Assembly: GCF_006265175.1 (NCBI RefSeq)
Contig: NZ_VDCQ01000070.1
Location: 1 to 49,680 of the forward strand
DNA from: Paenibacillus hemerocallicola
Lineage (GTDB): Bacteria; Bacillota; Bacilli; Paenibacillales; NBRC-103111
Direction of reading: 5' to 3'
Length of the DNA stretch: 49,680 nucleotides
Under the pieces are notes generated by a model. The model saw only the letters and a list, made by a program, of their open reading frames with translations. It was not told the origin of the DNA and did not search any database. The translations under genes and the position numbers were made by a program. Of this stretch, positions 17,730-26,525 are shown in pieces; positions within the stretch are counted from its first letter, which is position 1; every line of letters starts with the position of its first letter.

Positions 17730-17797
17730 CACCTTCTGTGCGAATGGGCGAAGCGCCTAGCGCATGGTTCCGGATCGCTTGCAAATAAATTGCGTTG

Positions 17798-17824
17798 GAA
17801 GCCCTCACTGACGATGAGGGCTTC
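17798..17824 (+). terminator. Hairpin after the response regulator gene
   Basis: A perfect 10-base-pair stem GAAGCCCTCA (17798-17807) / TGAGGGCTTC (17815-17824) with a seven-base loop. The U-run after it is poor. Confidence 0.6.
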
Positions 17825-17871
17825 TTCAATGCATTTCTGCAAAGCGCTTCTATTCGCTTGTGACTCCGAGT

Positions 17872-18057
17872 ATAGCGGAACGGTTTTCCGTTATGCTCCC
17901 GATCTCCGCAATATTTCCGAAAATAGCGGAACAGCGTTCCGTTATATCCGATTGTTGAGCAGAAAGGTGGCCGAAACAGTGGAATAACGGATTTTTTTTC
18001 CGTTATCGCTCCGTCGAGAGCGAGATTCGGAGAAATAGCGTACGTACGTTCCGCTAT
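17872..18057. repeat. Four-dyad spaced repeat element, copy B
   Basis: Dyads at 17872-17894, 17923-17945, 17984-18006 and 18035-18057, start-to-start 51, 61 and 51. Arms are ATAGCGGAAC/TTTCCGTTAT, ATAGCGGAAC/GTTCCGTTAT, ATAACGGATT/TTTCCGTTAT and ATAGCGTACG/GTTCCGCTAT. The last left arm is the most degenerate of all twelve units. It lies between the convergent response-regulator and UDP-glucose dehydrogenase genes. The 28-base first spacer shares CGATCT with copy A at the same offset, the only clear spacer similarity I found. Confidence 0.92.
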
Positions 18058-18120
18058 TTTTGCTGCTGCAATAGAAAACTGACGCGCACCGCCAGAACAG
18101 CTGCGCAAAAGAATGTTTCG

Positions 18121-19488
18121 TCAAAGACGCGCCGACAACCGGTTGAACGTTCCCGGGTCGGCTGGGCCGATCGCGACGTTCACGACCGCCGGCCGACCGA
18201 CAGACAAGTATGTCAGGCCGTACGCCTCGGCGACGGCCTTCATCCCGTCCAAGGCCAGCATGTTCCGGCCGTCGACGATCAGACCGGCACGAACCGTTTC
18301 CCGCACTTTCCGCCAATCGAGAAGCCGGAATTCGTCCCATTCGGTCAGCAGCACGATAGCATCGCAGGCTCGGATGGCCAAGTACATATCGTCATGAACG
18401 GCGACTTCACGGATCGGATACCGTCGGACCATCGGATCGTAAGCGTTGAGGATCGCCCCTTCCGCCGCAAGCAGCCGGCTGACGACCAGCGAGGGAGCCT
18501 CGCGAATATCGTCCGTCATCGATTTGAAGGCGAGGCCCAATAGAGCGATGCGGGCGCCGCGAAGCGTGGAGAGCGCGGATTTCAATTTATCCAGGATGAC
18601 GTGAGGCTGCGCGGCGTTGACCCGTTCGGCCGCATCGATCAGAGGGAGCTCGCAGCCGACGGACTGGCCCAAAGTCTGCAAAGCTTTCATGTCTTTGGGA
18701 AAGCAGGAGCCGCCGTAGCCGATGCCGCTCTGCAGGAAGAGGGGGCCGATTCTGCGGTCCGAGCCGATTCCTTCCGCTACTTCGTCGACATCGATGTCAA
18801 GCTTGTCGCTCAGGTTGGCGATCATATTGACGAATGATATTTTCATCGCAAGAAAGGCGTTCGAAGCGTATTTGATCAATTCCGCGCTGCGTCTGTCGCA
18901 GTATTGGATCGAAGCCGGGATGCCCGCGTGCAGCTCCTTCATCGCGAGGCGAGCTTCTTCCGTATTGCAACCGACAACGATGCGGTCGGGACGCAGGAAG
19001 TCCGGTACGGCGCTGCCTTGCCGAAGAAACTCCGGATTGTGGACGACATCGACGATCCGGCAGCGGGCTGCATGGTCCCGCAGCAGTTGCTCCACGCTGT
19101 CGCATGTGCCGACCGGCACGGTGCTTTTGACGACGAGCAGCTTCCTGCCCCGGGCGGAATGGGCGATGCGATTGACGTTGACGACCGACCATAAGGCGGT
19201 CAAGTCGGCCTCTCCGTCGGAACGCGACGGAGTACCCACGGTGATATACAAAATATCCGATTGCCCGATCGACCAGTCCAGCTCGTTCGTAAATCGAATG
19301 CGGCCGTCGGCCAACGCCTTCTTAAGAAGCGGCTCTAGCCCCTCTTCGAATATGGGCAATTTCCCAGAAGCCAATAGTCCGATTTTTTCGCTGTCGCTGT
19401 CCGCGCATATCACCTCATGTCCCAAGGAAGCAAGGCAAGCCCCGGCTACCACGCCGACATACCCCGAGCCGATTACCGTTATTTTCAC
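18121..19488 (-). CDS. ugd: UDP-glucose 6-dehydrogenase
   Basis: 455 residues, normal length. It oxidises UDP-glucose to UDP-glucuronate with two NAD+. The Rossmann motif is GSGYVG (residues 7-12), the NAD-binding VGTPS and VKSTVPVGT motifs follow, and the catalytic cysteine lies in GIGYGGSCFPKD; the C-terminal UDP-binding domain contains GLAFKSMTDDIREAPS. The start is GTG 19488 with GGAGGGGGA about 12 bases upstream. It lies 21 bases after the glycosyltransferase gene on the same strand, so the two form an operon: this enzyme makes UDP-GlcA, and the transferase may use it. The paralogue TuaD acts in teichuronic acid synthesis in Bacillus. Confidence 0.95.
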   Translation of the reverse strand: MKITVIGSGYVGVVAGACLASLGHEVICADSDSEKIGLLASGKLPIFEEGLEPLLKKALADGRIRFTNELDWSIGQSDILYITVGTPSRSDGEADLTALWSVVNVNRIAHSARGRKLLVVKSTVPVGTCDSVEQLLRDHAARCRIVDVVHNPEFLRQGSAVPDFLRPDRIVVGCNTEEARLAMKELHAGIPASIQYCDRRSAELIKYASNAFLAMKISFVNMIANLSDKLDIDVDEVAEGIGSDRRIGPLFLQSGIGYGGSCFPKDMKALQTLGQSVGCELPLIDAAERVNAAQPHVILDKLKSALSTLRGARIALLGLAFKSMTDDIREAPSLVVSRLLAAEGAILNAYDPMVRRYPIREVAVHDDMYLAIRACDAIVLLTEWDEFRLLDWRKVRETVRAGLIVDGRNMLALDGMKAVAEAYGLTYLSVGRPAVVNVAIGPADPGTFNRLSARL

Positions 19489-19509
19489 AGGTTTCTTCCC
19501 CCTCCATGA

Positions 19510-20664
19510 TTACGCGGAATGCGACTGATCTTTGGGATTGTTCCCGGATCCCGCAAGCTGTCCGTACCGTTCGATAAGACCGTCGAAGATCGCATCCCAC
19601 GACTGGCATAAGGCATAGGCTCTCGCTTGGCTGCCTGCCGTATCCAGAAGCGAAGGATTTTGCATGACCCGGGCGATCGTATGAACGAAAGCTTCCCCAT
19701 CGCGAGGAGGACACAGCCAGCCGGTCTTGCCGTCCCCGACAAGCTCTTTGACGCCGCCGGCCCGTGCTCCGATCACGGGAGTACCCGAGGCGAACGATTC
19801 CAGCACGACGTTGCCGAACGTCTCCGTACTGGACGGGAAGACGAACAGGTCGGCGGCGGCATACGCCTCCGCCAAAGGCTCGCCGCTTAAATAACCGGTA
19901 AACGTCGCATTTGCGGGAGCTTGCAGACGCAAATCGTTGAGAAGAGGTCCGCTGCCTACGAGCAGCCAATGAACGTTGTCCCGCAGCGATTCCGGCAATC
20001 CCGCCATGATGCTCAGCAATATATCGATATCCTTCTCGGGAGCGAAACGTCCGACGTACAGAAAAATATAACGTTCGCGGATTCCGTATTTTTCCCGGAC
20101 GGAGCCGGTCTGTTTGCCCGGATCGAACAGATGGCAGTCTACGCCGCGCTGCCATAGGCCGACTCTCCGTATGCCTTGCCCGATCAACTGCTCCATCGTT
20201 TCCCGCGAAGGGGCGAGCGTGGTCAGGCACGACTCGTGAAACCAGCGCATATAGCGCCACAGCAAAGGGGACGCGAATTTCAGATGGTAGTAATCGAGAT
20301 ACCGGTCGAAGTGGGTATGATAGGAGGCGATGTGCGGAACCCCGTATTTTCTGCCGTAATGGAGACCGCACACGCCCATATTGAAGGGGGACGCCATATG
20401 GATGAGATCGGGACGGAACCGGCGAAGCTCGCTTCGGATCGATAAATAGTTGGGCAGCGCGATGCGGCATTCCGGGTAGAAGAACAAGGGGATGCTGGAG
20501 AAGCTGTGGATGTTGCTGCGGAACAAATCGTCGTCCGCGATTTTCGGGACGAATACGCGATGAGGCACCCGGCGGTGCTCCAAATGCCGAACCAGTCTGT
20601 TCAGGGTTAACGCCACACCGTTGACTTGGGGGTAATAGGTATCGGAGAACAGGGCAATGCGCAT
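19510..20664 (-). CDS. Glycosyltransferase family 4
   Basis: 384 residues, GT-B fold. The N-terminal half has the motif FSDTYYPQVNGVALTLNRLV typical of MgtA/SQDG-synthase-like transferases that glycosylate diacylglycerol or related lipids; the C-terminal half has the E-x7-E sugar-nucleotide motif in SSTETFGNVVLESFASGTPV and the GGVKELV loop. I chose ATG 20664 (MRIALFSD) because GGAGGG lies six bases upstream. The adjacent ugd suggests UDP-glucuronate as donor, hence a glucuronosyl lipid or wall polymer (inference). Alternatives are mannosyl or glucosyl transfer. Confidence 0.9.
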   Translation of the reverse strand: MRIALFSDTYYPQVNGVALTLNRLVRHLEHRRVPHRVFVPKIADDDLFRSNIHSFSSIPLFFYPECRIALPNYLSIRSELRRFRPDLIHMASPFNMGVCGLHYGRKYGVPHIASYHTHFDRYLDYYHLKFASPLLWRYMRWFHESCLTTLAPSRETMEQLIGQGIRRVGLWQRGVDCHLFDPGKQTGSVREKYGIRERYIFLYVGRFAPEKDIDILLSIMAGLPESLRDNVHWLLVGSGPLLNDLRLQAPANATFTGYLSGEPLAEAYAAADLFVFPSSTETFGNVVLESFASGTPVIGARAGGVKELVGDGKTGWLCPPRDGEAFVHTIARVMQNPSLLDTAGSQARAYALCQSWDAIFDGLIERYGQLAGSGNNPKDQSHSA

Positions 20665-20731
20665 GAAATCCCTCCTCAATCATCGTTCAAGTTCGGTCGC
20701 GCCATGCGGATGATTTTTCGGGAATAAGCTG

Positions 20732-20896
20732 CTACTCTTGGACCACTCTGCGGCAAATCGTCATGTCGAGGCCGTATTTCTGCTTCAGCGACGGGATTCG
20801 ATCCACGATAAACCAATAAATTTCCCGATGCCTCTGGTTGACAGGGCGCAATGTTTCTTGAATCCGTCCGTGGAGAACGACGTCAAATACAATCAT
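20732..20896 (-). CDS. Small hypothetical protein, 54 residues
   Basis: ATG 20896 is preceded by a strong GGAGGT six bases upstream, and the protein (MIVFDVVLHGRIQETLRPVN at the start) has ordinary composition with a possible amphipathic helix (QRHREIYWFIVDRIPSLKQK). I do not recognise it. It lies 67 bases upstream of the glycosyltransferase on the same strand and may be the first gene of that operon. No signal peptide or membrane segment is seen. Confidence 0.6.
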   Translation of the reverse strand: MIVFDVVLHGRIQETLRPVNQRHREIYWFIVDRIPSLKQKYGLDMTICRRVVQE

Positions 20897-21105
20897 CTCA
20901 GCACCTCCAATAAATTCGGTTGTTTTCATTGTAGAGACGAATGTTTAACCGAGTATTAGCGGAATGTTGCGAATTGATGAACTTACGAATTCTTAACATC
21001 ATTCGGATTTTGCGTTGATCTTCATCGCTACAATGAAAGCGAACAACAAAATATGCCGCAAAGACGGAAAGTCGATAACAGCCTAAGAATAGGAGAATGA
21101 TGACC

Positions 21106-22068
21106 ATGGATACTGGCAGTCATTTGACAATGGGACTGACGCTTGCGGGCCTCGCTTATTTGGATCCGGCGGTGGCGCATAATCCGGATCTGGCCCAGGC
21201 GGTTTTGATCGGCACGATAGTAGGCTCGAATGCACCCGATTTTGATTCCGTCTTCCGGTTGAGGGGCTTCTCCTTCTACATTCGCTATCACCGGGGCATT
21301 ACGCATTCGATTCCGGCTTTATTCATTTGGCCGGCCCTCCTTTCATCGCTGCTCTACTTCGCCTATCCATCCGCGGGCGGGTGGCTTCATCTGTACCTAT
21401 GGAGCTTCATTGCGACCGTGCTCCATGTGTTCCTCGATCTGTTGAACGTATATGGGGTCCAGTGCATGCGGCCCGTTCACAAGAAGTGGCTTCATTTGGA
21501 CATATTGACTATATTCGAACCGTTTTTGTTCGTCGTTCACGCTTTCGGCTTAGTGTTATGGCTGGCAATGGGGTACGATCCGGCTGCTGTTTTTTCATGG
21601 GTGTACGCCCTAAGCTTCGGATATATAGGGCTGCGTGCCGGGCATCATTGCATTTTGCTGCGACAAGTAAAACGGTTTATGGGCGTTGAAGGCATTTATC
21701 ACGTATTGCCGGATGTGATCGGGTATAAATGGAGCTTTGTCGTGGAGACGGAGAGCAGCTTCTATACCGGGAAAATCGTATTCGGCGACATTACGGTCGA
21801 GCAGCAATACGCGAAGCAGGAAAAGAACGAAGTCGTTCAGGCGACGATGGCGACCGATGGGGTTCGGGCGTTTCTCGCCTTTGCCCAGCGGGTCCATGTG
21901 TCTTGGACCGAACGGCTGGACGGTTATGAGGTCGTCTGGAGCGAGGTTCGTTTCTGGTATGACCGCAAGCTGCCGTTCGGGGTAGTCGTCCGGTTGAACC
22001 GCGATTTGCAGGTCGTCGACACCAATCTCGGATGGCGCAAAAAGGCATGGTCCCCTCCATACGTATAA
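21106..22068 (+). CDS. yfhP: Membrane-bound metal-dependent hydrolase (YfhP/YdjM, DUF457)
   Basis: 320 residues. The N-terminus MDTGSHLTMGLTLAG with its histidine, the acidic SNAPDFDSVF, and HRGITHS are the metal-binding motifs of the LexA-binding-type DUF457 membrane hydrolases; four to five membrane segments follow up to about residue 190, then a soluble C-terminal domain. Bacillus YfhP has the same length and layout. Its substrate is unknown; some relatives are linked to DNA damage control. Three ATGs compete (21097, 21100, 21106); AGGAGA at 21091-21096 is nine bases from the third, and family starts match it. A terminator follows at 22112. Confidence 0.9.
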   Translation: MDTGSHLTMGLTLAGLAYLDPAVAHNPDLAQAVLIGTIVGSNAPDFDSVFRLRGFSFYIRYHRGITHSIPALFIWPALLSSLLYFAYPSAGGWLHLYLWSFIATVLHVFLDLLNVYGVQCMRPVHKKWLHLDILTIFEPFLFVVHAFGLVLWLAMGYDPAAVFSWVYALSFGYIGLRAGHHCILLRQVKRFMGVEGIYHVLPDVIGYKWSFVVETESSFYTGKIVFGDITVEQQYAKQEKNEVVQATMATDGVRAFLAFAQRVHVSWTERLDGYEVVWSEVRFWYDRKLPFGVVVRLNRDLQVVDTNLGWRKKAWSPPYV

Positions 22069-22111
22069 GGCGCGGGAATGTCGAGCCAGGTCGAACGCAT
22101 AAAGCTGCAGC

Positions 22112-22141
22112 AAGCCCGGGACGGTTCGTTCCGGGCTTTTT
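22112..22141 (+). terminator. Terminator after yfhP
   Basis: AAGCCCGG (22112-22119) pairs with CCGGGCTT (22131-22138), followed by TTT. Confidence 0.8.
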
Positions 22142-22391
22142 GCGAACGATAAAGGAGGAGCGCATTTTGCCGGAGAGCCAGGGGATGCGCGGTCGGACCG
22201 AACCGTCATGTCGAACCGGACAACCCCTGCCATTAGGCGCACAGACCTTGTCACGAAAGTACCAAAACACGTAAAAGTAGTCCGGTACAGATAAGGATGC
22301 CGTTTGTTATGCTTGTAGCATGACATAATGACCGACGGGACGCGCTTCCGGATACAGCCGGTACCGATCGATCGAGAAGGGGGACAACAAG
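22142..22391 (+). other. Intergenic region before the second ABC operon
   Basis: A very strong Shine-Dalgarno (AAAGGAGGAG, 22151-22160) precedes TTG 22167 and a 35-codon frame ending TAA 22272-22274. The peptide resembles nothing I know and may be a gene-start remnant. A short palindrome ATGCT-TGT-AGCAT (22309-22321) lies 70 bases before the permease start, a possible operator. CATAAT follows at 22324-22329 without a clear -35. Confidence 0.3.
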
Positions 22392-23354
22392 ATGAAGCCG
22401 GCAACGACCGAATTATCGGCACCCGTAGCGAAAAACCGGAATATGTACTTCCGGACGTTATGGTCGGACATTCGCAAAGACTGGGATTTGTATGTGGCGC
22501 TAATTCCCGGAATCGCATTCCTGCTGCTGTTCAAATACACGCCGATGTACGGAATTGTGATCGCATTCAAGGACTTCAACATATTCGACGGCTTGGCTGC
22601 AAGCCCATGGGTCGGATTGAAGCATTTCGAGAAGCTTTTTGCCAATGACAGCTTCCTGCACGTGTTCCAGAACACGTTGATTATTTCGTTATACAAAATC
22701 GTCTTTTTGTTTCCGCTGCCCATTATTGTGGCCGTTTTGCTGAACGAGCTGAAAAACCTGGCGTTCAAGAAGGGCGTCCAAACGGTCATTTATTTGCCCC
22801 ACTTTCTGTCGTGGGTTATCGTAAGCGGTCTGTTCATCGACTTGCTCTCCACGAATGGCGGTCTCGTCAACAAAATCATCGTCGCGCTCGGAGGAGAACC
22901 GATCCGATTTTTCCTCGACAGCGAAATATTCCGCTCGGTGCTGATTTCTTCGGCGGGCTGGAAGGAAACGGGCTGGAGCACGATCGTATATTTGGCGGCC
23001 TTGACGAGCATCGACCCGCAATTGTACGAGGCGGCCAAAATAGACGGAGCGAACAGATGGAAGCAAATGGTGCACGTGACGCTTCCCGGTCTTGTCCCGA
23101 TTATTTTGCTCATGTTCATTCTTCGTCTCGGCAACATTTTGGAAGCCGGAACCGAGCAAATTCTCGTCATGTACAACCCGAGCGTCTACAACGTCTCCGA
23201 CGTTATCGGCACTTACGTATACCGGATCGGCTTGGGAGACCAGGACTACAGCTTCTCGACGGCCGTCGGCTTGTTCGATTCGGTAGTGGGCTTCATCCTG
23301 ATCATGACGGGCAACGCCTTGAGCCGGAAATTCCTGCAGCGGGGTATCTGGTGA
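22392..23354 (+). CDS. ABC transporter permease, LplB type (sugar)
   Basis: 320 residues, six membrane segments, EAA loop EAAKIDGANRWKQMVHVTLP at about 215-235. It is clearly paralogous to the permease at 7554 (FKYTPMYGIVIAFKDFNIFD, SPWVGLKHFEKLF). ATG 22392 has GAAGGGGGA (22376-22384) seven bases upstream. First gene of a permease-permease-lipoprotein operon for oligosaccharide uptake, again without its own ATPase. The probable AraC regulator of this operon survives only as a fragment at 26116, so control may have changed. Confidence 0.93.
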   Translation: MKPATTELSAPVAKNRNMYFRTLWSDIRKDWDLYVALIPGIAFLLLFKYTPMYGIVIAFKDFNIFDGLAASPWVGLKHFEKLFANDSFLHVFQNTLIISLYKIVFLFPLPIIVAVLLNELKNLAFKKGVQTVIYLPHFLSWVIVSGLFIDLLSTNGGLVNKIIVALGGEPIRFFLDSEIFRSVLISSAGWKETGWSTIVYLAALTSIDPQLYEAAKIDGANRWKQMVHVTLPGLVPIILLMFILRLGNILEAGTEQILVMYNPSVYNVSDVIGTYVYRIGLGDQDYSFSTAVGLFDSVVGFILIMTGNALSRKFLQRGIW

Positions 23355-23378
23355 CGTACCAGGGAAGGGGGATTTGCT

Positions 23379-24308
23379 ATGAGTGCTGAAAATGCGTTGA
23401 CAACCGGAAAAGTAAAATCCCGCGGAATCCAATCATCCGTAGGCGAGAAAATATTTACCGTATTCAACTATACGTTTTTCATCTTGCTGGCCATTACTAC
23501 GATCTTTCCGTTTCTGAACTTGATCGCCAAGTCGCTAAGCAGCGAAGCCGCCGTCATATCGGGCAGCGTTACGGTATTGCCGGTCGACTTCCAGCTGGGG
23601 ACGTACAAATATGTCGTTCAAAACTCGATGTTTCTGAACGCCTTCAAAGTTTCGCTTATCGTTACGGTGTGCGGGACGCTGCTCGCGCTGTTTATGACGA
23701 CGCTGGCGGCCTATCCGCTCTCGAAGCCGCGGCTGCGCGGACGCAAATGGTTTATATTGATGTACATTTTCACGATGCTGTTCAGCGGCGGCTTGATTCC
23801 GACCTACTTGCTCATGCAACAGCTGCACTTGATCGACAAGCTGCCGGTGCTCTTTATTCCGGCGATGGTCAGCGTATATAACATGCTTATCATCAAAAAC
23901 TATTTCGAAAGTTTGCCGGAATCGCTGGAGGAGTCGGCGAAGCTGGACGGAGCGAGCAATATGACGATCCTGTGGAGAATCATGCTGCCGTTGTCGCTCC
24001 CGGTATTGGCTACGATCGGACTGTTTTTCGCGGTACAGTTCTGGAACGACTATTTCGCTTCCCTGATTTATATCAACTCGGCCCACCTGAAGCCGCTGCA
24101 GCTGTATTTGAAGGAACTGTTCGTTTCTTCGAGCGACGTATTCCTCAGGGCGGGAGGCGAAGTCAACGTCGATGCGGCCATGAACGTATCGCCGCAGGCG
24201 ATCCAGGCGGCCTCGATCATTTTGGCGACATTGCCGATCCTGCTCGTCTATCCGTTCCTGCAAAAATATTTCGTCAAGGGCGTTCTCGTCGGTTCCGTCA
24301 AAGGATAA
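23379..24308 (+). CDS. ABC transporter permease, LplC/YtcP type (sugar)
   Basis: 309 residues with six membrane segments, CUT1 motif EESAKLDGASNMTILWRIML near 185-205 and the characteristic end KYFVKGVLVGSVKG. It has a ~20-residue longer N-terminal tail than its paralogue at 8539. ATG 23379 has AAGGGGGA upstream and lies 24 bases after the first permease. Partner of that permease in the membrane channel. Confidence 0.93.
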   Translation: MSAENALTTGKVKSRGIQSSVGEKIFTVFNYTFFILLAITTIFPFLNLIAKSLSSEAAVISGSVTVLPVDFQLGTYKYVVQNSMFLNAFKVSLIVTVCGTLLALFMTTLAAYPLSKPRLRGRKWFILMYIFTMLFSGGLIPTYLLMQQLHLIDKLPVLFIPAMVSVYNMLIIKNYFESLPESLEESAKLDGASNMTILWRIMLPLSLPVLATIGLFFAVQFWNDYFASLIYINSAHLKPLQLYLKELFVSSSDVFLRAGGEVNVDAAMNVSPQAIQAASIILATLPILLVYPFLQKYFVKGVLVGSVKG

Positions 24309-24425
24309 CCGGGCTGGGGCGCACAGTGAAAGGGGTGGTCGGAAAACGTATTACGGCGAGAGGGAGCATGACCGCACCAAGGAAAATGGGGCTATGATTT
24401 GCACAGCTAAAGGGAGGTTCAACCT

Positions 24426-25931
24426 ATGTTCAAAAAGACATTAAGCGTACTATCGATCGCCACTCTGGCCGCATCGGTAGCCGCATGCGGCAGCGCGACA
24501 GATTCGAAAACGTCCGGAGGGTCCACGACGCCCGCCGATAACAAACAAGCGGAAGCGAATAAGCCTAAGCCGGAATTCAAGGCGCTTCTCCAATACAGCC
24601 GCTTCGATCCGAACGCCGAGTTCGTGGCCAAATATTTGAACGAGAAAACGGGCTATAAGACGACTTACGACATGCTGCCGGTAGAAAACTTCGACGAGAA
24701 GCTGAACCTGCTCATGGCGAACAAAGAGCCTTACGCCTTCATGAAGCTGAATGCGACCCAATACGCCAAGCTGGCCTCTTCCGGAGCTCTGGAGCCGCTT
24801 GACGAGCTGATCAACAAATACGGCACGAACATGAAAAACGTCATCAGCCAAACGTCGTGGAACGGCGCCAAGCTGGACGGCAAAATATACGGCATTCCCG
24901 AAACGGGCTCCGGCACGATCGTCAATACGGCGCTCGTCACCCGTCAGGACTGGATCGACGAGCTTGGCCTGAAAATGCCGACGACCCGCGACGAGTTCTA
25001 TACGTTCCTGAAAACGATCCGCGAGAAGAAGAACGTTATACCGCTTACCGGCGGCAAAAGCCCGATGCTTGCCGAAGTCGCTTCCACATTCGGCGTAACG
25101 ACGACTTGGAACGAATCCGGCGGCAAGCTGACCCATATGGTCGAAAACCCGGGAATGAAGCAATACCTGGCATTCATGAAAAAGCTGTATGACGAGAAGC
25201 TGATCGATCCGGAATGGTCCATCAACCAATCCAACAAAGTGATCGAGAACTTCACGAGCGGCAAAGCGGCCATCATGATGAACGGCTACTACAACATGCC
25301 GACGATCACGACTGCGCTCAACAAAAACTTCCCGAACGCCAAAATCGCCACGATGCCGTTCATGAAGGGCGACAGCGGCAAAATGCAAGTCGTGGCCGGG
25401 GGCAGCATCGGCTGGTTTATCGCGGTTCCGAAATGGTCCGAGAACAAAGAAGAAATTATCAAATACTTGGATCTGAAGCTAGACAAAGACATTTTCAAAG
25501 GCGCGGCCATCGGGCAAGAAGGCGTGCATCATAAATTCGAGAACGGCAACTACTTGCCGATTTTGCCGAAATTCAACGACGATCTGAACAATGCGAGCAG
25601 CTTCCTGACGGGCGTAGACGAGAAAAACTACCCGATCTACTGGCAAGCGCGCGTTCGCAAGGATCCGGTTCTGACCGACGCTTTCACCAAAATCCAAGAG
25701 AACGCCAAGGGCAGCACGGTTACCGATCCGCTCGCCTTCGCGCCGCCGATCGACGCGATCGCCAAAAATGCCCAAAAGCTCAACAAGTTCATGGAAGATA
25801 CGTTCATCAAGTTTATCGCTGGCGGAGAGTCGCTCGACAACTACGACAAATTCCTGACCCAATGGAAAGCGGACGGCGGGGCCGATATGATCAAAGCGGC
25901 CAACGACTGGTATGCTACCACGAAAAAATAA
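24426..25931 (+). CDS. Extracellular solute-binding lipoprotein (sugar)
   Basis: 501 residues. Signal with lipobox ASVAAC, modified Cys21, then a Ser/Thr/Lys linker and a large solute-binding domain of the LplA/YtcQ type (ATQYAKLASSGALEPLDELI, DPEWSINQSNKVIENFTSGK). GGGAGG (24412-24417) is eight bases before the ATG. It lies 117 bases downstream of the second permease and closes the operon. Sequence is well apart from the 9464 protein, so a different oligosaccharide is likely (inference). Confidence 0.93.
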   Translation: MFKKTLSVLSIATLAASVAACGSATDSKTSGGSTTPADNKQAEANKPKPEFKALLQYSRFDPNAEFVAKYLNEKTGYKTTYDMLPVENFDEKLNLLMANKEPYAFMKLNATQYAKLASSGALEPLDELINKYGTNMKNVISQTSWNGAKLDGKIYGIPETGSGTIVNTALVTRQDWIDELGLKMPTTRDEFYTFLKTIREKKNVIPLTGGKSPMLAEVASTFGVTTTWNESGGKLTHMVENPGMKQYLAFMKKLYDEKLIDPEWSINQSNKVIENFTSGKAAIMMNGYYNMPTITTALNKNFPNAKIATMPFMKGDSGKMQVVAGGSIGWFIAVPKWSENKEEIIKYLDLKLDKDIFKGAAIGQEGVHHKFENGNYLPILPKFNDDLNNASSFLTGVDEKNYPIYWQARVRKDPVLTDAFTKIQENAKGSTVTDPLAFAPPIDAIAKNAQKLNKFMEDTFIKFIAGGESLDNYDKFLTQWKADGGADMIKAANDWYATTKK

Positions 25932-25967
25932 GCAATTTCCGTTCCGCGTCTCCCGCGGATCGGAGGT

Positions 25968-26014
25968 GCCGCTTCCTCGGACGCAGTTTGCGCCCGAGGG
26001 GCGGCTTTTCTTTA
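25968..26014 (+). terminator. Terminator of the second ABC operon
   Basis: GCCGCTTCCTCGG (25968-25980) pairs with CCGAGGGGCGGC (25993-26004) with G-U pairs, followed by TTTTCTTTAT. Confidence 0.85.
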
Positions 26015-26115
26015 TACGCTTAAGATTCCCTGCAATTTTATCGTTGTGCGCATCCAACCGAAGCAGTAAAACTGATTACACCGGAATGTACCGTTTTTCG
26101 CGAAGGGGGCTAATT

Positions 26116-26377
26116 TTGCCCAAAGCGAAATTTCGAATCAATTCCAAGAGCGTGCTGCTCACCTGGCGCTTTCGTATATAGTCGTACTGCTGTTCCCCGT
26201 CATGATGAGCGTGATCGTCTATGTCAAATCGGCCGAATGCTGGAGAACGAGATCCACGAAGCGAACGATTCGCTGCTGCAGCAGTTCCGGGAGGCGATGG
26301 ACAGCCCATTCGAGAACATGAAGCGGCTCAGCTTCGAGCTGTCCTGGAACGTCAAGGTCGGGGCGTTGAAAGGGTGA
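26116..26377 (+). pseudogene. N-terminal fragment of a membrane AraC-type regulator
   Basis: TTG 26116 follows AAGGGGG and starts a basic N-terminus (LPKAKFRINSKSVLL). One base back the frame continues as a membrane helix (LALSYIVVLLFPVMMSVIVY), and after a second one-base-missing shift as the start of an extracellular sensor domain (MLENEIHEANDSLLQQFREA, MDSPFENMKRL), ending at TGA 26375-26377. Intact homologues (such as 5004-7271 here) have about 750 residues, so the rest is deleted; a terminator follows at once, as if the gene's own end had been joined to its head. It sits directly behind the second ABC operon and was probably its regulator. Confidence 0.75.
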
Positions 26378-26400
26378 GGGGAGCGGACTGCTCCCCTTTT
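26378..26400 (+). terminator. Terminator behind the broken regulator
   Basis: GGGGAGC (26378-26384) / GCTCCCC (26390-26396) with a five-base loop, then TTTT. Confidence 0.75.
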
Positions 26401-26525
26401 GTACGCAGTAGGCATCCTTTTGGCGACTGCCCGCGGCGAATGGCATTGTGGACGGGCGCAGTCGCGGGGCATAGCGAACGTGAGCTATACGTAAAATCGT
26501 CGCTGCAGGAGGTTTCCGCTCCGGC

